Assembly (NCBI RefSeq): GCF_011806525.1
Contig: NZ_JAAVKI010000006.1
Coordinates: 186,001 to 250,000, forward strand
Source: Thalassospira sp. HF15
Lineage (GTDB): Bacteria; Pseudomonadota; Alphaproteobacteria; Rhodospirillales; Thalassospiraceae
Direction: 5' to 3'
Length of the DNA: 64,000 nucleotides
Positions 52,122-60,508 of the stretch are shown here, one piece after another; the first letter of the stretch is position 1, and every line of letters begins with the position of its first letter. Under the pieces are notes generated by a model that saw only the letters and a list, made by a program, of their open reading frames with translations, was not told where the DNA came from and made no database searches. Made by a program: the position numbers and the translations under genes.

Positions 52122-52595
52122 ATGGTTACGTTGGCTAACGTGTACGAGAAGTTCGGTGAAGTTTCTGAGGCCGCCCAGCTTCTGGAAACTGAACTCGGAA
52201 CAATGCTGCTTACGCATGAATGTTTGGATGCCGACCTAATTCGAAACCCTGATTCAGCCAAAGCCAGTGACATTGTTCAAAAGGTGAACAAACACACGCT
52301 TGGTCGTTTGATTTCCGCTTTAAATGCAAAGCAGAAAGATTCTGCGGTTTCTGCGGAAATGCTTGAGACTGCTTTGCGTGCACGAAATTTTTTAAGCCAT
52401 TCCTTCTATCGGCATCACAACTTTCGGCGAAACTCTTCTGAGGGTCGTGAGCTGATGCTGAATGATTTAGAGCGGCTCCATAATGAAATCCTTGCCGCAT
52501 ATTTGGCTCTATTATCTGCCTCTGGTATAGATATAGATGGGCAAATTTCATCAGGCGGAAACTCGCAGCTTCCGACGCGATGGGTGAAAATTTAG
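52122..52595 (+). CDS. Helical protein with HEPN-like R-x4-H motif
   Basis: A 157-residue, helix-rich protein, more AT-rich than its neighbours. Near residues 88-95 it has ARNFLSHSF, in which R-N-F-L-S-H fits the Rx4-6H signature of HEPN nucleases, followed by RNSSEGRELMLNDLERLHNE and a long final helix. HEPN domains cleave RNA in toxin-antitoxin and defence systems, but some are inactive. No antitoxin-like partner is adjacent; the family assignment is inferred from this motif and the helical plan. Confidence 0.6.
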   Translation: MVTLANVYEKFGEVSEAAQLLETELGTMLLTHECLDADLIRNPDSAKASDIVQKVNKHTLGRLISALNAKQKDSAVSAEMLETALRARNFLSHSFYRHHNFRRNSSEGRELMLNDLERLHNEILAAYLALLSASGIDIDGQISSGGNSQLPTRWVKI

Positions 52596-52648
52596 CATGT
52601 CATATAGGTGTGGGGCAGTCGTCCTATGTATTCGGAAGGGAAACGGGC

Positions 52649-53107
52649 ATGCTAACCGATGACATCCGCGACTATGCCAATCGTTCGGTTCTGTGCTGGC
52701 TGGCGACAAGCTCGGATGCCGGGCCGTCCGTCAGCCCCAAGGAAATCTTTGCCTGCTTTGGGGATAATCGCATCATCATTGCCAATATCGCTTCCCCGCA
52801 ATCGGTGCAAAGTATCGCGCGTGATCCGCGCGTTTGCGTCAGTTTCGTCGATGTGTTTTCACAGCGCGGCTGGCAGCTTTACGGCGACGCGACACTGATG
52901 CGCAAAGGTGATTCTGGTTTTGAAGATCGCCAAGTCATCTTGCAGGAGATGGCAGGCGATGCCTTTCGGGTTGCGACCCTGTTTGATGTCACGGTCACCA
53001 AGGCCAATGAAATCCTGGCACCCAGTTACCGGTTCAAAAAGGACGTGAATGAGGCCGACATGCGCGAAAGTGCAATGCGGACCTATGGCGTCAAACCGCG
53101 TGACTAG
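52649..53107 (+). CDS. Pyridoxamine 5'-phosphate oxidase-like flavin-binding protein
   Basis: A 152-residue split-barrel protein: NRSVLCWLATSSDAGPSVSP, EIFACFGDNRIIIANIASPQ, SIARDPRVCVSFVDVFSQRG. Members bind FMN or F420 and act on diverse substrates or as small redox enzymes. It is preceded by GGAAGGGA before ATG 52649; an upstream extension to 52580 overlaps the HEPN-like gene and is unlikely. Its stop overlaps the convergent EamA gene. Confidence 0.82.
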   Translation: MLTDDIRDYANRSVLCWLATSSDAGPSVSPKEIFACFGDNRIIIANIASPQSVQSIARDPRVCVSFVDVFSQRGWQLYGDATLMRKGDSGFEDRQVILQEMAGDAFRVATLFDVTVTKANEILAPSYRFKKDVNEADMRESAMRTYGVKPRD

Positions 53108-53985
53108 CTTTCTGCGGCGACCTTGCTTTCGCGGAAGATGACGAACAGTCCGCTGGCGGTAATGATCGCGGCCCCGACAAAGGTCAGAACATCCGGCGTT
53201 TCACCCCAGAACAGCCAGCCGAGCGCTGTGGCCCAGATGAGGGCTGTGTAGTCAAACGGGGCAACTGTCGGCGCCTCGGCAAAGCGGAAGGCCTGGGTAA
53301 TCATGGTGATGCCGGCTGTACCAAAAAGCGCAATTGCCAGAAACAGCCAGATGTCTTCTGCGCGTACCGGGCTCCAGACAAACATCACCGGAATGCTGGT
53401 CAGGATCGCGCTGGTCAGGCTGAGATAAAGCAGCAGCGTCCACATGCTTTCACGGGCATCAACAAAGCGCGCACTTAACATCAACAGCGCATAGGTAAAG
53501 GCTGTTGCCACCGGCAGAAGCGAGATCAGCTCAAACGTTGCCGCCCCCGGCCGGACAATCACCAATACGCCAACAAAGCCGACACTGACCGCAAGCCAGC
53601 GCCGCCAGCCGACCCGGGCAATGAAAATCGCCGACAGGGCGGTAATAAACAGCGGTGCGACAAAGGCGAGTGCGGTGGCCTCGGCCAGGCCAAGGTGATG
53701 GATGCTGGTAAAGAACATCACGGTGGCGGCAATCCAGATGACGCCGCGCATGAAATGCACCCCCACCCGGGTGGAGCGCAAGCTGCGATACCCGCCCATC
53801 TTGATTGCCAGCAGAAAGGCAAAGGGGAGCGCGATAATGTTGCGCAGGAAGATGATCTGGATCGGGGAATAATGATCCATCAGGCTTTTGGCCAGACCGT
53901 CATTGATGCAAAGAGCCGCCACCCCGCCACACATCGTCATTATGCCGGCAAGGTTGTTCTGGCGTGAAGGTGTTTGCGTGGTCAA
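53104..53985 (-). CDS. EamA/DMT-family transporter
   Basis: A 293-residue, ten-TM protein with two EamA repeats (GGVAALCINDGLAKSLMDHY and DYTALIWATALGWLFWGETP, the latter in the second repeat with the typical WGETP motif). Carries out export or import of small metabolites. A TTG at 53985 with AGGAAG upstream is the likely start, since residues before it lack conservation. Monocistronic, downstream of the aminotransferase terminator. Confidence 0.88.
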   Translation of the reverse strand: MTTQTPSRQNNLAGIMTMCGGVAALCINDGLAKSLMDHYSPIQIIFLRNIIALPFAFLLAIKMGGYRSLRSTRVGVHFMRGVIWIAATVMFFTSIHHLGLAEATALAFVAPLFITALSAIFIARVGWRRWLAVSVGFVGVLVIVRPGAATFELISLLPVATAFTYALLMLSARFVDARESMWTLLLYLSLTSAILTSIPVMFVWSPVRAEDIWLFLAIALFGTAGITMITQAFRFAEAPTVAPFDYTALIWATALGWLFWGETPDVLTFVGAAIITASGLFVIFRESKVAAES

Positions 53986-54056
53986 TGGGGCTTCCTGATA
54001 ACGGTGGCGCGAATTTCCAGCTTTACGGTAATTGCCTCTAACAGGCCAGCAGATAA

Positions 54057-54096
54057 ACAAAACGCCACCCGATATCGGGCGGCGTTTTGCGTTTTG
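54057..54096 (-). terminator. Terminator downstream of the D-amino-acid-type aminotransferase
   Basis: AACGCC-A-CCCGATATCGGG-C-GGCGTT, an almost perfect 26-nt palindrome (54061-54086) with A/T-rich flanks on both sides. Confidence 0.85.
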
Positions 54097-54138
54097 ATCG
54101 ACATTGAGGAGACGATCATACGGATGGTTTGAAGCCGA

Positions 54139-54996
54139 TCAGATCGCCATCTTGCGATTGGCTTCGATATAGATTTCGCGCAGGCGCTTGGCGACCGGGC
54201 CGGGCACACCATCGCCAATCGGCTTGTCATCAATCTCGACGACCGGGCAGACAAAGGCCGAGGCCGAGGTCGAAAATGCTTCTGCCGCGTTCTGGGCTTC
54301 TTCAACCGTGAACTGGCGCTCTTCGACCTTGAGCTGCAGCTCCTCGGCGCATTTCAGGACCGATGCACGAGTGATGCCGTGCAGGATGTCGGTCGACAGT
54401 TCGCGGGTGACGATCGTGCCGTCCTTGGTGACGATATAGGCGTTGTTGCTTGATCCTTCGGTGATGAAACCATCCAGCACCATCCATGCATCATCCTTGC
54501 CCTGTGCGGCGACGTCGGTTTTGAGAAGCGACGCATAGAGCAACTGCACGGTTTTGATGTCAGACCGGCGCCAGCGGATATCCGGGAAGGTCATGATCTT
54601 CTGGCCGCGTTCGGCCAGCGGCGAATTGATCAGCGATTTGCTTTGCGTGAACATCACGATGGTCGGCGGGGTGGTTTTGGAAATCGCAAAATCACGGTCG
54701 CCTGCCGAACCGCGCGAAACCTGCAGGTAGATCAGGCCTTCGGTGATGTCGTTAAGCTTCACCAGTTCGCGGTGGGCTTCAAGAAGCTGGTCGATATCGG
54801 GTTTGAAATCGAATTTCAGTTCCTTGAGCGAGCGTTCGAGGCGCTTCATATGACCCATAAAGTCAATCAGCTTGCCATCAAGGACCGAGGTAACCTCATA
54901 CACGCCATCGGCGAACAGGAAGGATCGGTCAAAAATCGAAATCTTGGCTTCGGTTTCCGGCAAAAACTCGCCGTTCACATAAACAGTGCGCATCAT
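54139..54996 (-). CDS. D-amino-acid aminotransferase-like PLP enzyme (fold class IV)
   Basis: A 285-residue class IV aminotransferase. The N-terminal MMRTVYVNGEFLPETEAKIS, SIFDRSFLFADGVYEVTSVL and central QVSRGSAGDRDFAI match the D-alanine aminotransferase branch. The catalytic Lys is in RSDIKTVQLLYASLLKTDV and the cofactor region in EGSSNNAYIVTKDGTIVTR. It would supply D-amino acids or pyruvate-linked transamination. ATG 54996 has AGGAAAGTT upstream; the longer frame from 55155 is not supported. Confidence 0.9.
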   Translation of the reverse strand: MMRTVYVNGEFLPETEAKISIFDRSFLFADGVYEVTSVLDGKLIDFMGHMKRLERSLKELKFDFKPDIDQLLEAHRELVKLNDITEGLIYLQVSRGSAGDRDFAISKTTPPTIVMFTQSKSLINSPLAERGQKIMTFPDIRWRRSDIKTVQLLYASLLKTDVAAQGKDDAWMVLDGFITEGSSNNAYIVTKDGTIVTRELSTDILHGITRASVLKCAEELQLKVEERQFTVEEAQNAAEAFSTSASAFVCPVVEIDDKPIGDGVPGPVAKRLREIYIEANRKMAI

Positions 54997-55365
54997 AACT
55001 TTCCTGTTTAGCAAGCGGACCTTTTGCGATCCGTCTTGGATGGATGGAGCGACGTTTCCCAAAGACCTGCTCGCGCAAGCGCAGCCATCGCGATCATTGG
55101 TTCTTCCGCTATTTAGACTCTCAGATATCACAGGCGCACGCAATCTGTCGCGCAAAAGCTCTATATCGTGCGTGTAAAAGGTGAATTGTTGTCTTTGTCG
55201 GGGGTTGATAAGGATCTTGTTGAAATATTAAACGTATAATAGTTAGTTTTGTTGAAATTTAATTCAATTATCTTCCGTTGGCAAAACAGGTTGTTTGCTG
55301 CGAATGGGCGGTCTATTTTTATGTGCGATTTCTATTGTTAGTTCATGCTTTGGGGAGTGCTTGAT
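54997..55365. other. Intergenic region upstream of the SLATT cassette
   Basis: 369 nt without a supported gene. GC falls abruptly after about 55170, so the boundary of the AT-rich cassette lies here. The AT-rich part (55190-55340) probably contains the cassette promoter. Confidence 0.5.
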
Positions 55366-55839
55366 ATGGGGGGAGATGTTTACGATGATTTGATGGCAAA
55401 GATTAAAAGGCAAATCAATGGATTCGAAGGTCGAAGGAAGAAGTGCGGCAGAATGGCAAAGTACTTCGGTGTTTTTCAGATTCTTGGCGGGATCGTAGGC
55501 TCTACATTGGTTGCAATTAATATTGATTATAAGGAAGATGTTCTCTCTATTCTGGCGATAGTGGCAATTTCAATGGGGACTATCGCTCTGAATTTTATGC
55601 AGTTTTTTAAATTCCATGAGCGATTGCATATAGCTATTTCGACGGTGGCAAGACTTAAAGCCTTGGAAGAGGAACTGTCATACAGATGTTTAGAGGCTTT
55701 GGCCTCTGGAGGCGTGTCAACCGAGGAATATCGCGAGTATTTTGAGAAGTATCAGGGGATATTAAATGATGCGAATGCCAGTTGGTCTGGCCAGTTTATG
55801 GAGACGGTTAACAAGATAAAGAAAGAAAAAGGCAATTGA
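55366..55839 (+). CDS. SLATT-like two-TM protein, candidate membrane effector
   Basis: A 157-residue protein. A basic/charged N-terminus with an amphipathic helix (VYDDLMAKIKRQINGFEGRR) precedes two TM helices (about 33-54, FGVFQILGGIVGSTLVAI, and 62-83, SILAIVAISMGTIALNFM). A soluble helical tail follows (HERLHIAISTVARLKALEEE). This plan is that of SLATT/DUF4231 proteins, predicted pore-forming effectors in bacterial conflict systems, but the assignment is by architecture. ATG 55366 is preferred (GGGGAG upstream). It overlaps the next gene, so both are translated together. Confidence 0.65.
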   Translation: MGGDVYDDLMAKIKRQINGFEGRRKKCGRMAKYFGVFQILGGIVGSTLVAINIDYKEDVLSILAIVAISMGTIALNFMQFFKFHERLHIAISTVARLKALEEELSYRCLEALASGGVSTEEYREYFEKYQGILNDANASWSGQFMETVNKIKKEKGN

Positions 55840-56483
55840 TAATCTCTAAAGTATTCAATTTGAGGCATCTTCCACAGATGTTTGGTGTTTCTTCTGAAGA
55901 AGTATACTTCAACGAAAGTATTTTTTTTCAAATAGGTTTGCCAGAGTTAGCCCCTCCGAGGATACGAGGGTCAATGATGGTTGTGATTAACAAAGAGTTT
56001 CTCACACGAAACTCAGAAGGCTTTCTTTGGGGGAGTGCTTTTGATACAGGAGCTTGCCAAGCTGGATATTTAGGAAGTGACTTAGTTAAATACGCGGAGA
56101 AACTTCGTTTTTCATTCGGAGAAATGCTTAGCATTGTATCTCGTATAAATGAAAAGTGTGGAGGAGGTGACGGTAAAAGCTTCAGCCAATTGAATTACTC
56201 TGAGGTGTCGGAGGTCCTAGAAGAGGTTTTTCCAGAGAATTTTATTAAAAAGCTGATTCAGGTTAGGGGCAACAGCCCTTTATTTTTTGAGCTTTGCTTT
56301 AACTCCAAGGCTAAAGTGCGTCAGTCCGACATAATCGCATTATATTGCCCCAATAACTATGTACGAGAAATCCGAAAGTATCTATCCAGGGGAAATGAAA
56401 AGATAAAATTTGTCGGATATAATCCTCGGTTTGGTTTGGAGTCACTGGCGCTTGATGAAGATATACTCAGTCGGAATATTTGA
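55836..56483 (+). CDS. Unknown partner protein of the SLATT-like cassette
   Basis: A 215-residue soluble protein. It appears to start at a TTG that overlaps the upstream stop (ATTGA) behind AAAAAGG; ATG 55878 is an alternative. Notable pieces are PPRIRGSMMVVINKEFLTRN, GFLWGSAFDTGACQAGYLGS, and DIIALYCPNNYVREIRKYLS. I recognise no family; the FDTGA word recalls aspartic-protease active sites but nothing else supports that. AT-rich like its neighbours and absent of TM segments, so it may be a sensor or enzyme controlling the membrane protein. Confidence 0.62.
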   Translation: MIISKVFNLRHLPQMFGVSSEEVYFNESIFFQIGLPELAPPRIRGSMMVVINKEFLTRNSEGFLWGSAFDTGACQAGYLGSDLVKYAEKLRFSFGEMLSIVSRINEKCGGGDGKSFSQLNYSEVSEVLEEVFPENFIKKLIQVRGNSPLFFELCFNSKAKVRQSDIIALYCPNNYVREIRKYLSRGNEKIKFVGYNPRFGLESLALDEDILSRNI

Positions 56484-56838
56484 ACACCCGACGCCAGATA
56501 CTGTCCCAACTCATGTTATGCCGATCATCGTGATCCGTGAAAATGAACAGTGGGAAAGAGTAAATTACATTATCGAGCGACCCTACCAGATAAAGATCCT
56601 AGAACGAGTTGGCGTGCCGAGTGCGAGCATAGACGGACTTTTCCCTTATCCATCTTACATACTTCATGACCCTGTCGAAATCACTTGCGACACGCAGGCA
56701 CTATATCTGATCGGTGGTAGAGTTCTGTATGCAAGAAGCTTTGCAGAAATTGGCAAAGTCCTAGCTCAATCATTTTTTGCAAACTTCACATTTTTACATC
56801 TGCGGAACACCTTCATAACGTTGGCTCGCTGTCTTTAA
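56455..56838 (+). CDS. Unknown third protein of the SLATT-like cassette
   Basis: A 127-residue protein starting at ATG 56455 inside the end of the preceding gene (29-nt overlap). It opens MKIYSVGIFEHPTPDTVPTH, continues VMPIIVIRENEQWERVNYII, and contains DPVEITCDTQALYLIGGRVL. No TM segment, unknown fold. The overlap and shared low GC tie it to the two upstream genes. The 209 nt before the next gene are AT-rich and empty. Confidence 0.58.
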   Translation: MKIYSVGIFEHPTPDTVPTHVMPIIVIRENEQWERVNYIIERPYQIKILERVGVPSASIDGLFPYPSYILHDPVEITCDTQALYLIGGRVLYARSFAEIGKVLAQSFFANFTFLHLRNTFITLARCL

Positions 56839-57047
56839 TTTCGGTCTGTTGCTTTTAGGAAAATCTTGGAACAGATGTGAATAGCTATGAGCAAGTAAGG
56901 TTAACACACCCAGTAACGGGTATCTTTATCCTCCTAAAATTTTTCATTTTTTGCGTTTGACCCTAACATAAGTTGAGGTTCTATCGTCCTGCTCCATGAG
57001 ATGAAAAAGATGATGAAAAAACATTGCCAAAGAAATGGAGCCTTGTG

Positions 57048-57971
57048 ATGAATAGCCACCAGCCCGTCACTGTAAATAACCCGGTCGAACATGACCGTGA
57101 CACGCTGCAAAGCCGGATCAATGCCAGCTGGGCCGCCCCGCTTAAACGCCCAAGGCAGGAAGTTGATCTGGATGCCTATTTCGCCCGGATCGGCTATGAC
57201 GGCCCGCGTGAAGCAACGCTGGAAGTATTGCAGGCCCTGCATGCAATGCATCCGGCAACGATCCCGTTCGAAGCCATTGATGTCTTCAATGACAAACCGA
57301 TCAGTATTGATCCCGAAAAGGTCGATCAGAAGCTGATCCATGACGGGCGGGGCGGGTATTGTTTTGAACAGAACGGCTTGTTTTGCAGGGTATTGCGCAG
57401 CCTTGGATTTGAGGTCGAAGGTCTGGCCGGGCGGGTTTTATGGGGCTATGGGCCAAACGATTTGCCCCGTCCGCGCTGCCATATGGCCAACCGGGTGATG
57501 ATTGATGGTGAAGCGTGGCTTGCCGATGTTGGTCTTGGTGGCTGTGTGCCGACAGCACCCCTGATGCTTGATATCGAAACACCGCAAGCCACCCCGCATG
57601 ATACGTACCGCGTGATCAAGGGCGAACATAGCTATGTGACCGAAATGGAGCGTGATGGCGTCTGGAAGGCGGTGCACGAGGTGGATATCGCCCCCGTGGC
57701 TGACATCGATTACGAGGTCATGAACTGGTACGCATCCGATCATCCCGAAAGCGGGTTTTGCAAAACCCTGATGGTTGCGCGTTCGGCCCCGTTTGCCCGC
57801 TTCATGCTGCTGAATAACCGCCTGACCATCCGGCTGGTCACCGGCGAGGAAGAGCACCATACGCTGAGCGTCGGCGACATTCCGCAAACCCTGAGAGATA
57901 TCTTTGGCATCGAGCCGGACCCGGCCTGGCGCGGGGCCTTTGCAAGTTTGGTCACGCACAGTTACGGATAA
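57048..57971 (+). CDS. nat: Arylamine N-acetyltransferase
   Basis: A 307-residue NAT-family enzyme that transfers acetyl from acetyl-CoA to arylamines and hydrazines. The catalytic triad is complete: C105 (GRGGYCFEQNGLF), H145 (RPRCHMANRV), D160 (AWLADVGLGG). The length is slightly above the usual 270-290 because of an N-terminal extension of about 35 residues. GGAGCC precedes ATG 57048. GC returns to the chromosomal level here. Confidence 0.94.
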   Translation: MNSHQPVTVNNPVEHDRDTLQSRINASWAAPLKRPRQEVDLDAYFARIGYDGPREATLEVLQALHAMHPATIPFEAIDVFNDKPISIDPEKVDQKLIHDGRGGYCFEQNGLFCRVLRSLGFEVEGLAGRVLWGYGPNDLPRPRCHMANRVMIDGEAWLADVGLGGCVPTAPLMLDIETPQATPHDTYRVIKGEHSYVTEMERDGVWKAVHEVDIAPVADIDYEVMNWYASDHPESGFCKTLMVARSAPFARFMLLNNRLTIRLVTGEEEHHTLSVGDIPQTLRDIFGIEPDPAWRGAFASLVTHSYG

Positions 57972-58115
57972 ACGATTGTGCGGTGTTTATGCCGCCTGTG
58001 AATGATCAAGGGCGGGGAGCTTTGGCTTCCCGCCAATTGTTTTCAACCGAACTGCGAGTATTCCCGGCAGTTTGGGACAGGTCGTAGACCAAAAGCATCC
58101 GGATCGCACACGGGC

Positions 58116-58502
58116 TTATTTGCCAGCTTTTGCGTTGGCCTCGTTTGTCAGGCTTTCCATATAGCTCAGCAGATCGGCGATGCTTTGCGGGGTAAAGGAA
58201 AATTCCGGCATGGTCATGTTGTCATGCGATACCGTGATGCCCTCTGCCAGCGCTTCCTCAAGGTTTTCAAGCGGCCAGCGTTGCCCGAAACTGGCAAGGG
58301 CAGGGGCGGTTGTCACGTTCGGATCGGGGAGCGGATCGCCTTCGAATTTGGTATGACAGCGCAAACAGGTCTGCTCGGCAATGGATTGCCCGCGGGTGAC
58401 GTCACCGTATTCCTCGCCCTTGTGCGCCATGTAATCACCAATGCCCCACATGCCCAAGGCAACAACGCCGGTCAGAAGGATGACAAGGCTGGTTTTCTGC
58501 AT
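58116..58502 (-). CDS. Membrane-anchored class I cytochrome c
   Basis: A 128-residue c-type cytochrome. An N-terminal hydrophobic anchor (SLVILLTGVVALGMWGIGDY) directs it to the periplasmic face. The heme site is TCLRCH and the distal Met is in NMTMPEFSFTPQSIADLLSY. It is probably an electron shuttle to an oxidase. Start at ATG 58502 has GGGAGCG upstream. Single gene without a clear partner. Confidence 0.88.
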   Translation of the reverse strand: MQKTSLVILLTGVVALGMWGIGDYMAHKGEEYGDVTRGQSIAEQTCLRCHTKFEGDPLPDPNVTTAPALASFGQRWPLENLEEALAEGITVSHDNMTMPEFSFTPQSIADLLSYMESLTNEANAKAGK

Positions 58503-58678
58503 GGTGCGCTCCCAAAGGCGGTAGTGGTTGTCCGATGAGGGCCTGTATAGCAAGGCAAGGTAACGAATTTCCTAAGGCTATGGTCGTACCTTTGCTGCTG
58601 TTTTGGTTATCCATGCATGGCATGGGGCTATTGGCCGGGGGAAACGTCGACCGATATGCTGTCAGACATGATCCAAAA

Positions 58679-58705
58679 CTAAAAAGGGTGGCTTTTGCGC
58701 CACCC
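58679..58705 (-). terminator. Terminator of the barrel-protein gene
   Basis: GGGTGGC (58686-58692) and GCCACCC (58699-58705), followed on the minus strand by five T. Confidence 0.8.
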
Positions 58706-58720
58706 CCTTCGTTGTCTGCA

Positions 58721-60508
58721 CTAGTTTAGTGGAATATCCAGTCCCACGCGAAAGGTGCTCGCCTGGGTTGAGCTGACTGATTGGTTAAAGGATGACTTGA
58801 ATTTGCTGTCATCGGGAAGGAAACCAAATGTCACCGGGGTATTGGCCACCACTTCAATGCTATGAGATTCATAATTAGCCAAGCCTATACCATCATAGGC
58901 ATATTTGGCATAGATACTGCCGCCATCTTCAAACGTGATGTCACCACCTAACTCGGCTTTGGCACGTAGTTTTTCGGTATTTACCTGGCTTCCGTTATTG
59001 TGGTCAATCGGCGGAGCTCTGAAATCCCAGATGCCCTTCAAGGCAACGAAGGGACGGTACGTCAGGCCATCGTCAACCCGAAAAACGCGAACAATCTCGG
59101 GGCCGAAGGTAAGGTTTCCGAAGTCAATCGTTTGGGCTTCGATCCGTTCGCCCCCAAAGTTTTTGTAAGATTTTTGTTCTTCACGGAAATAGTTGAGACC
59201 GATCTGGGGATAAAACTCCCAGTCGTCGGTGCGGATGTCGCCGGTCAGATTGGTTTCCAGCTGCCAGCGTTCGCCGTCATATTTGTCCCAACCCCTGCCG
59301 AGCGGGTTGATCTTGTTTTTTGATTTTCCCCAGGCAACGCGCCCGTCCCAGATAAGGTTTTCATCCAGTCGGGAAACCATATATGGGCCAATCATCCAGC
59401 CTTTTCCTTTGCCTTGGCTGTCCTGGCCGGTAGCGGTCGTTTTATACAGGTCATATTGGCCCAGAATGCCAATCTTGGTGTCCTTGTCCAAGCGATAGTC
59501 GACGCCGGTCATGAACAGGCCGAAATCGCTATCCCCATCCGTGCCGCCGCGGCTGTCGCTGATGCCTTCCCATCTGCCTTTGACCCACGCGTTGACCGGG
59601 CTTTCAAAATTGGAAAACTCGCCGGGTGGCAGGCCATCGATGTTTTGCTGTCCGGCTGCCAGTTCTCCGGTCCAGTTCATGACGCTGTTGAGGTTGGCGG
59701 CAAAGCTGCCCTTACCTTCGTTCATCTCAAATGCGACAGGCAATGTCAGGCCGGTTGCTTCGCCGAGCGCATTTCCAAACGCAGCATTGCCATCAAACAA
59801 CCCACCAAGGCTACCGCCACCGCGCCCAAAACCGCGCCCTGTCATCAAGCCGGAAAGGCCGACACTTTGCGATGTCATGTTTCTGATATGGGTTGAAACG
59901 ACGTTTTTGATTGCGGACTGGGATTCTGCGAGGCTGCCAGCGGGCGGAAGAATGTTGTCAAACAGCTTCAGGCTCGCTGTTCCTTTGAGTGTGCCGCCTG
60001 AATCTCGTAAGGTGAACGTGATGAAAATATCACGTCCGGCAATCTGGGGAAGATTGAACGTTGTGGACTGTCCAGAAATGGTGCTGCCACTGACAATAAG
60101 GCCTTCGAGGGCGGCGAATGATGCTGGGGTCGTTCCTTGCTGTATGGTGAAGGTGATCGAAGATTGACCTTGTGGCGATCCTGAAATGGTTGCCCATGTT
60201 AGGTCAGTGGTGCCGGACCCGCCCTGTGACGCTTCAAGGGAGATGTTGGCGTCGGCAAAAGTCGCCCCGCCACTCAGCGAAATTTGCAGCGTATCGCCTG
60301 CGGCCAGAGCGGTGGTTGGGCTGCCGCTTCTAAAGAACGTCAAATCGTCGCCGTCAGCTGTTTCGCGGGCTTGGTTGGTAATCGTCTTTGTCGTTGTCGC
60401 CGCACTGCCACCGGCGTTTGTTACGCCGTAAGCATGGGCGCTATTGGGCGCGACAAGCAAAAATAGTGCAGCAATGCAGAGCCGCGCGAAGTTGGTTTTC
60501 ATCTGCAT
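58721..60508 (-). CDS. Autotransporter-type outer-membrane beta-barrel protein
   Basis: About 595 residues from ATG 60508. A signal peptide (ALFLLVAPNSAHAYG, cleavage after AHA) is followed by a Ser/Thr/Gly-rich region (about 30-215, with GGATFADANISLEASQGGSG) and a Gly-rich linker (GRGFGRGGGSLGGLFDG). A C-terminal barrel (about 300-595; VNAWVKGRWEGISDSRGG, GVDYRLDKDTKIGILGQYDL) completes it. It resembles autotransporters with a short passenger, possibly an adhesin. The last residue is Asn rather than the usual aromatic, which is mildly unusual. Start is tentative. Confidence 0.8.
   Translation of the reverse strand: MQMKTNFARLCIAALFLLVAPNSAHAYGVTNAGGSAATTTKTITNQARETADGDDLTFFRSGSPTTALAAGDTLQISLSGGATFADANISLEASQGGSGTTDLTWATISGSPQGQSSITFTIQQGTTPASFAALEGLIVSGSTISGQSTTFNLPQIAGRDIFITFTLRDSGGTLKGTASLKLFDNILPPAGSLAESQSAIKNVVSTHIRNMTSQSVGLSGLMTGRGFGRGGGSLGGLFDGNAAFGNALGEATGLTLPVAFEMNEGKGSFAANLNSVMNWTGELAAGQQNIDGLPPGEFSNFESPVNAWVKGRWEGISDSRGGTDGDSDFGLFMTGVDYRLDKDTKIGILGQYDLYKTTATGQDSQGKGKGWMIGPYMVSRLDENLIWDGRVAWGKSKNKINPLGRGWDKYDGERWQLETNLTGDIRTDDWEFYPQIGLNYFREEQKSYKNFGGERIEAQTIDFGNLTFGPEIVRVFRVDDGLTYRPFVALKGIWDFRAPPIDHNNGSQVNTEKLRAKAELGGDITFEDGGSIYAKYAYDGIGLANYESHSIEVVANTPVTFGFLPDDSKFKSSFNQSVSSTQASTFRVGLDIPLN

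Noticed and set aside
55836..56483. Aspartic-protease identity for the SLATT-partner protein based on the FDTGA word
   Set aside because: Only one such word is present, with no flap or second motif; a five-residue match is not evidence of function.
56934..57341. A 135-codon minus-strand frame near the arylamine N-acetyltransferase start
   Set aside because: Antisense to the start of a clear NAT gene; spills into AT-rich non-coding sequence.
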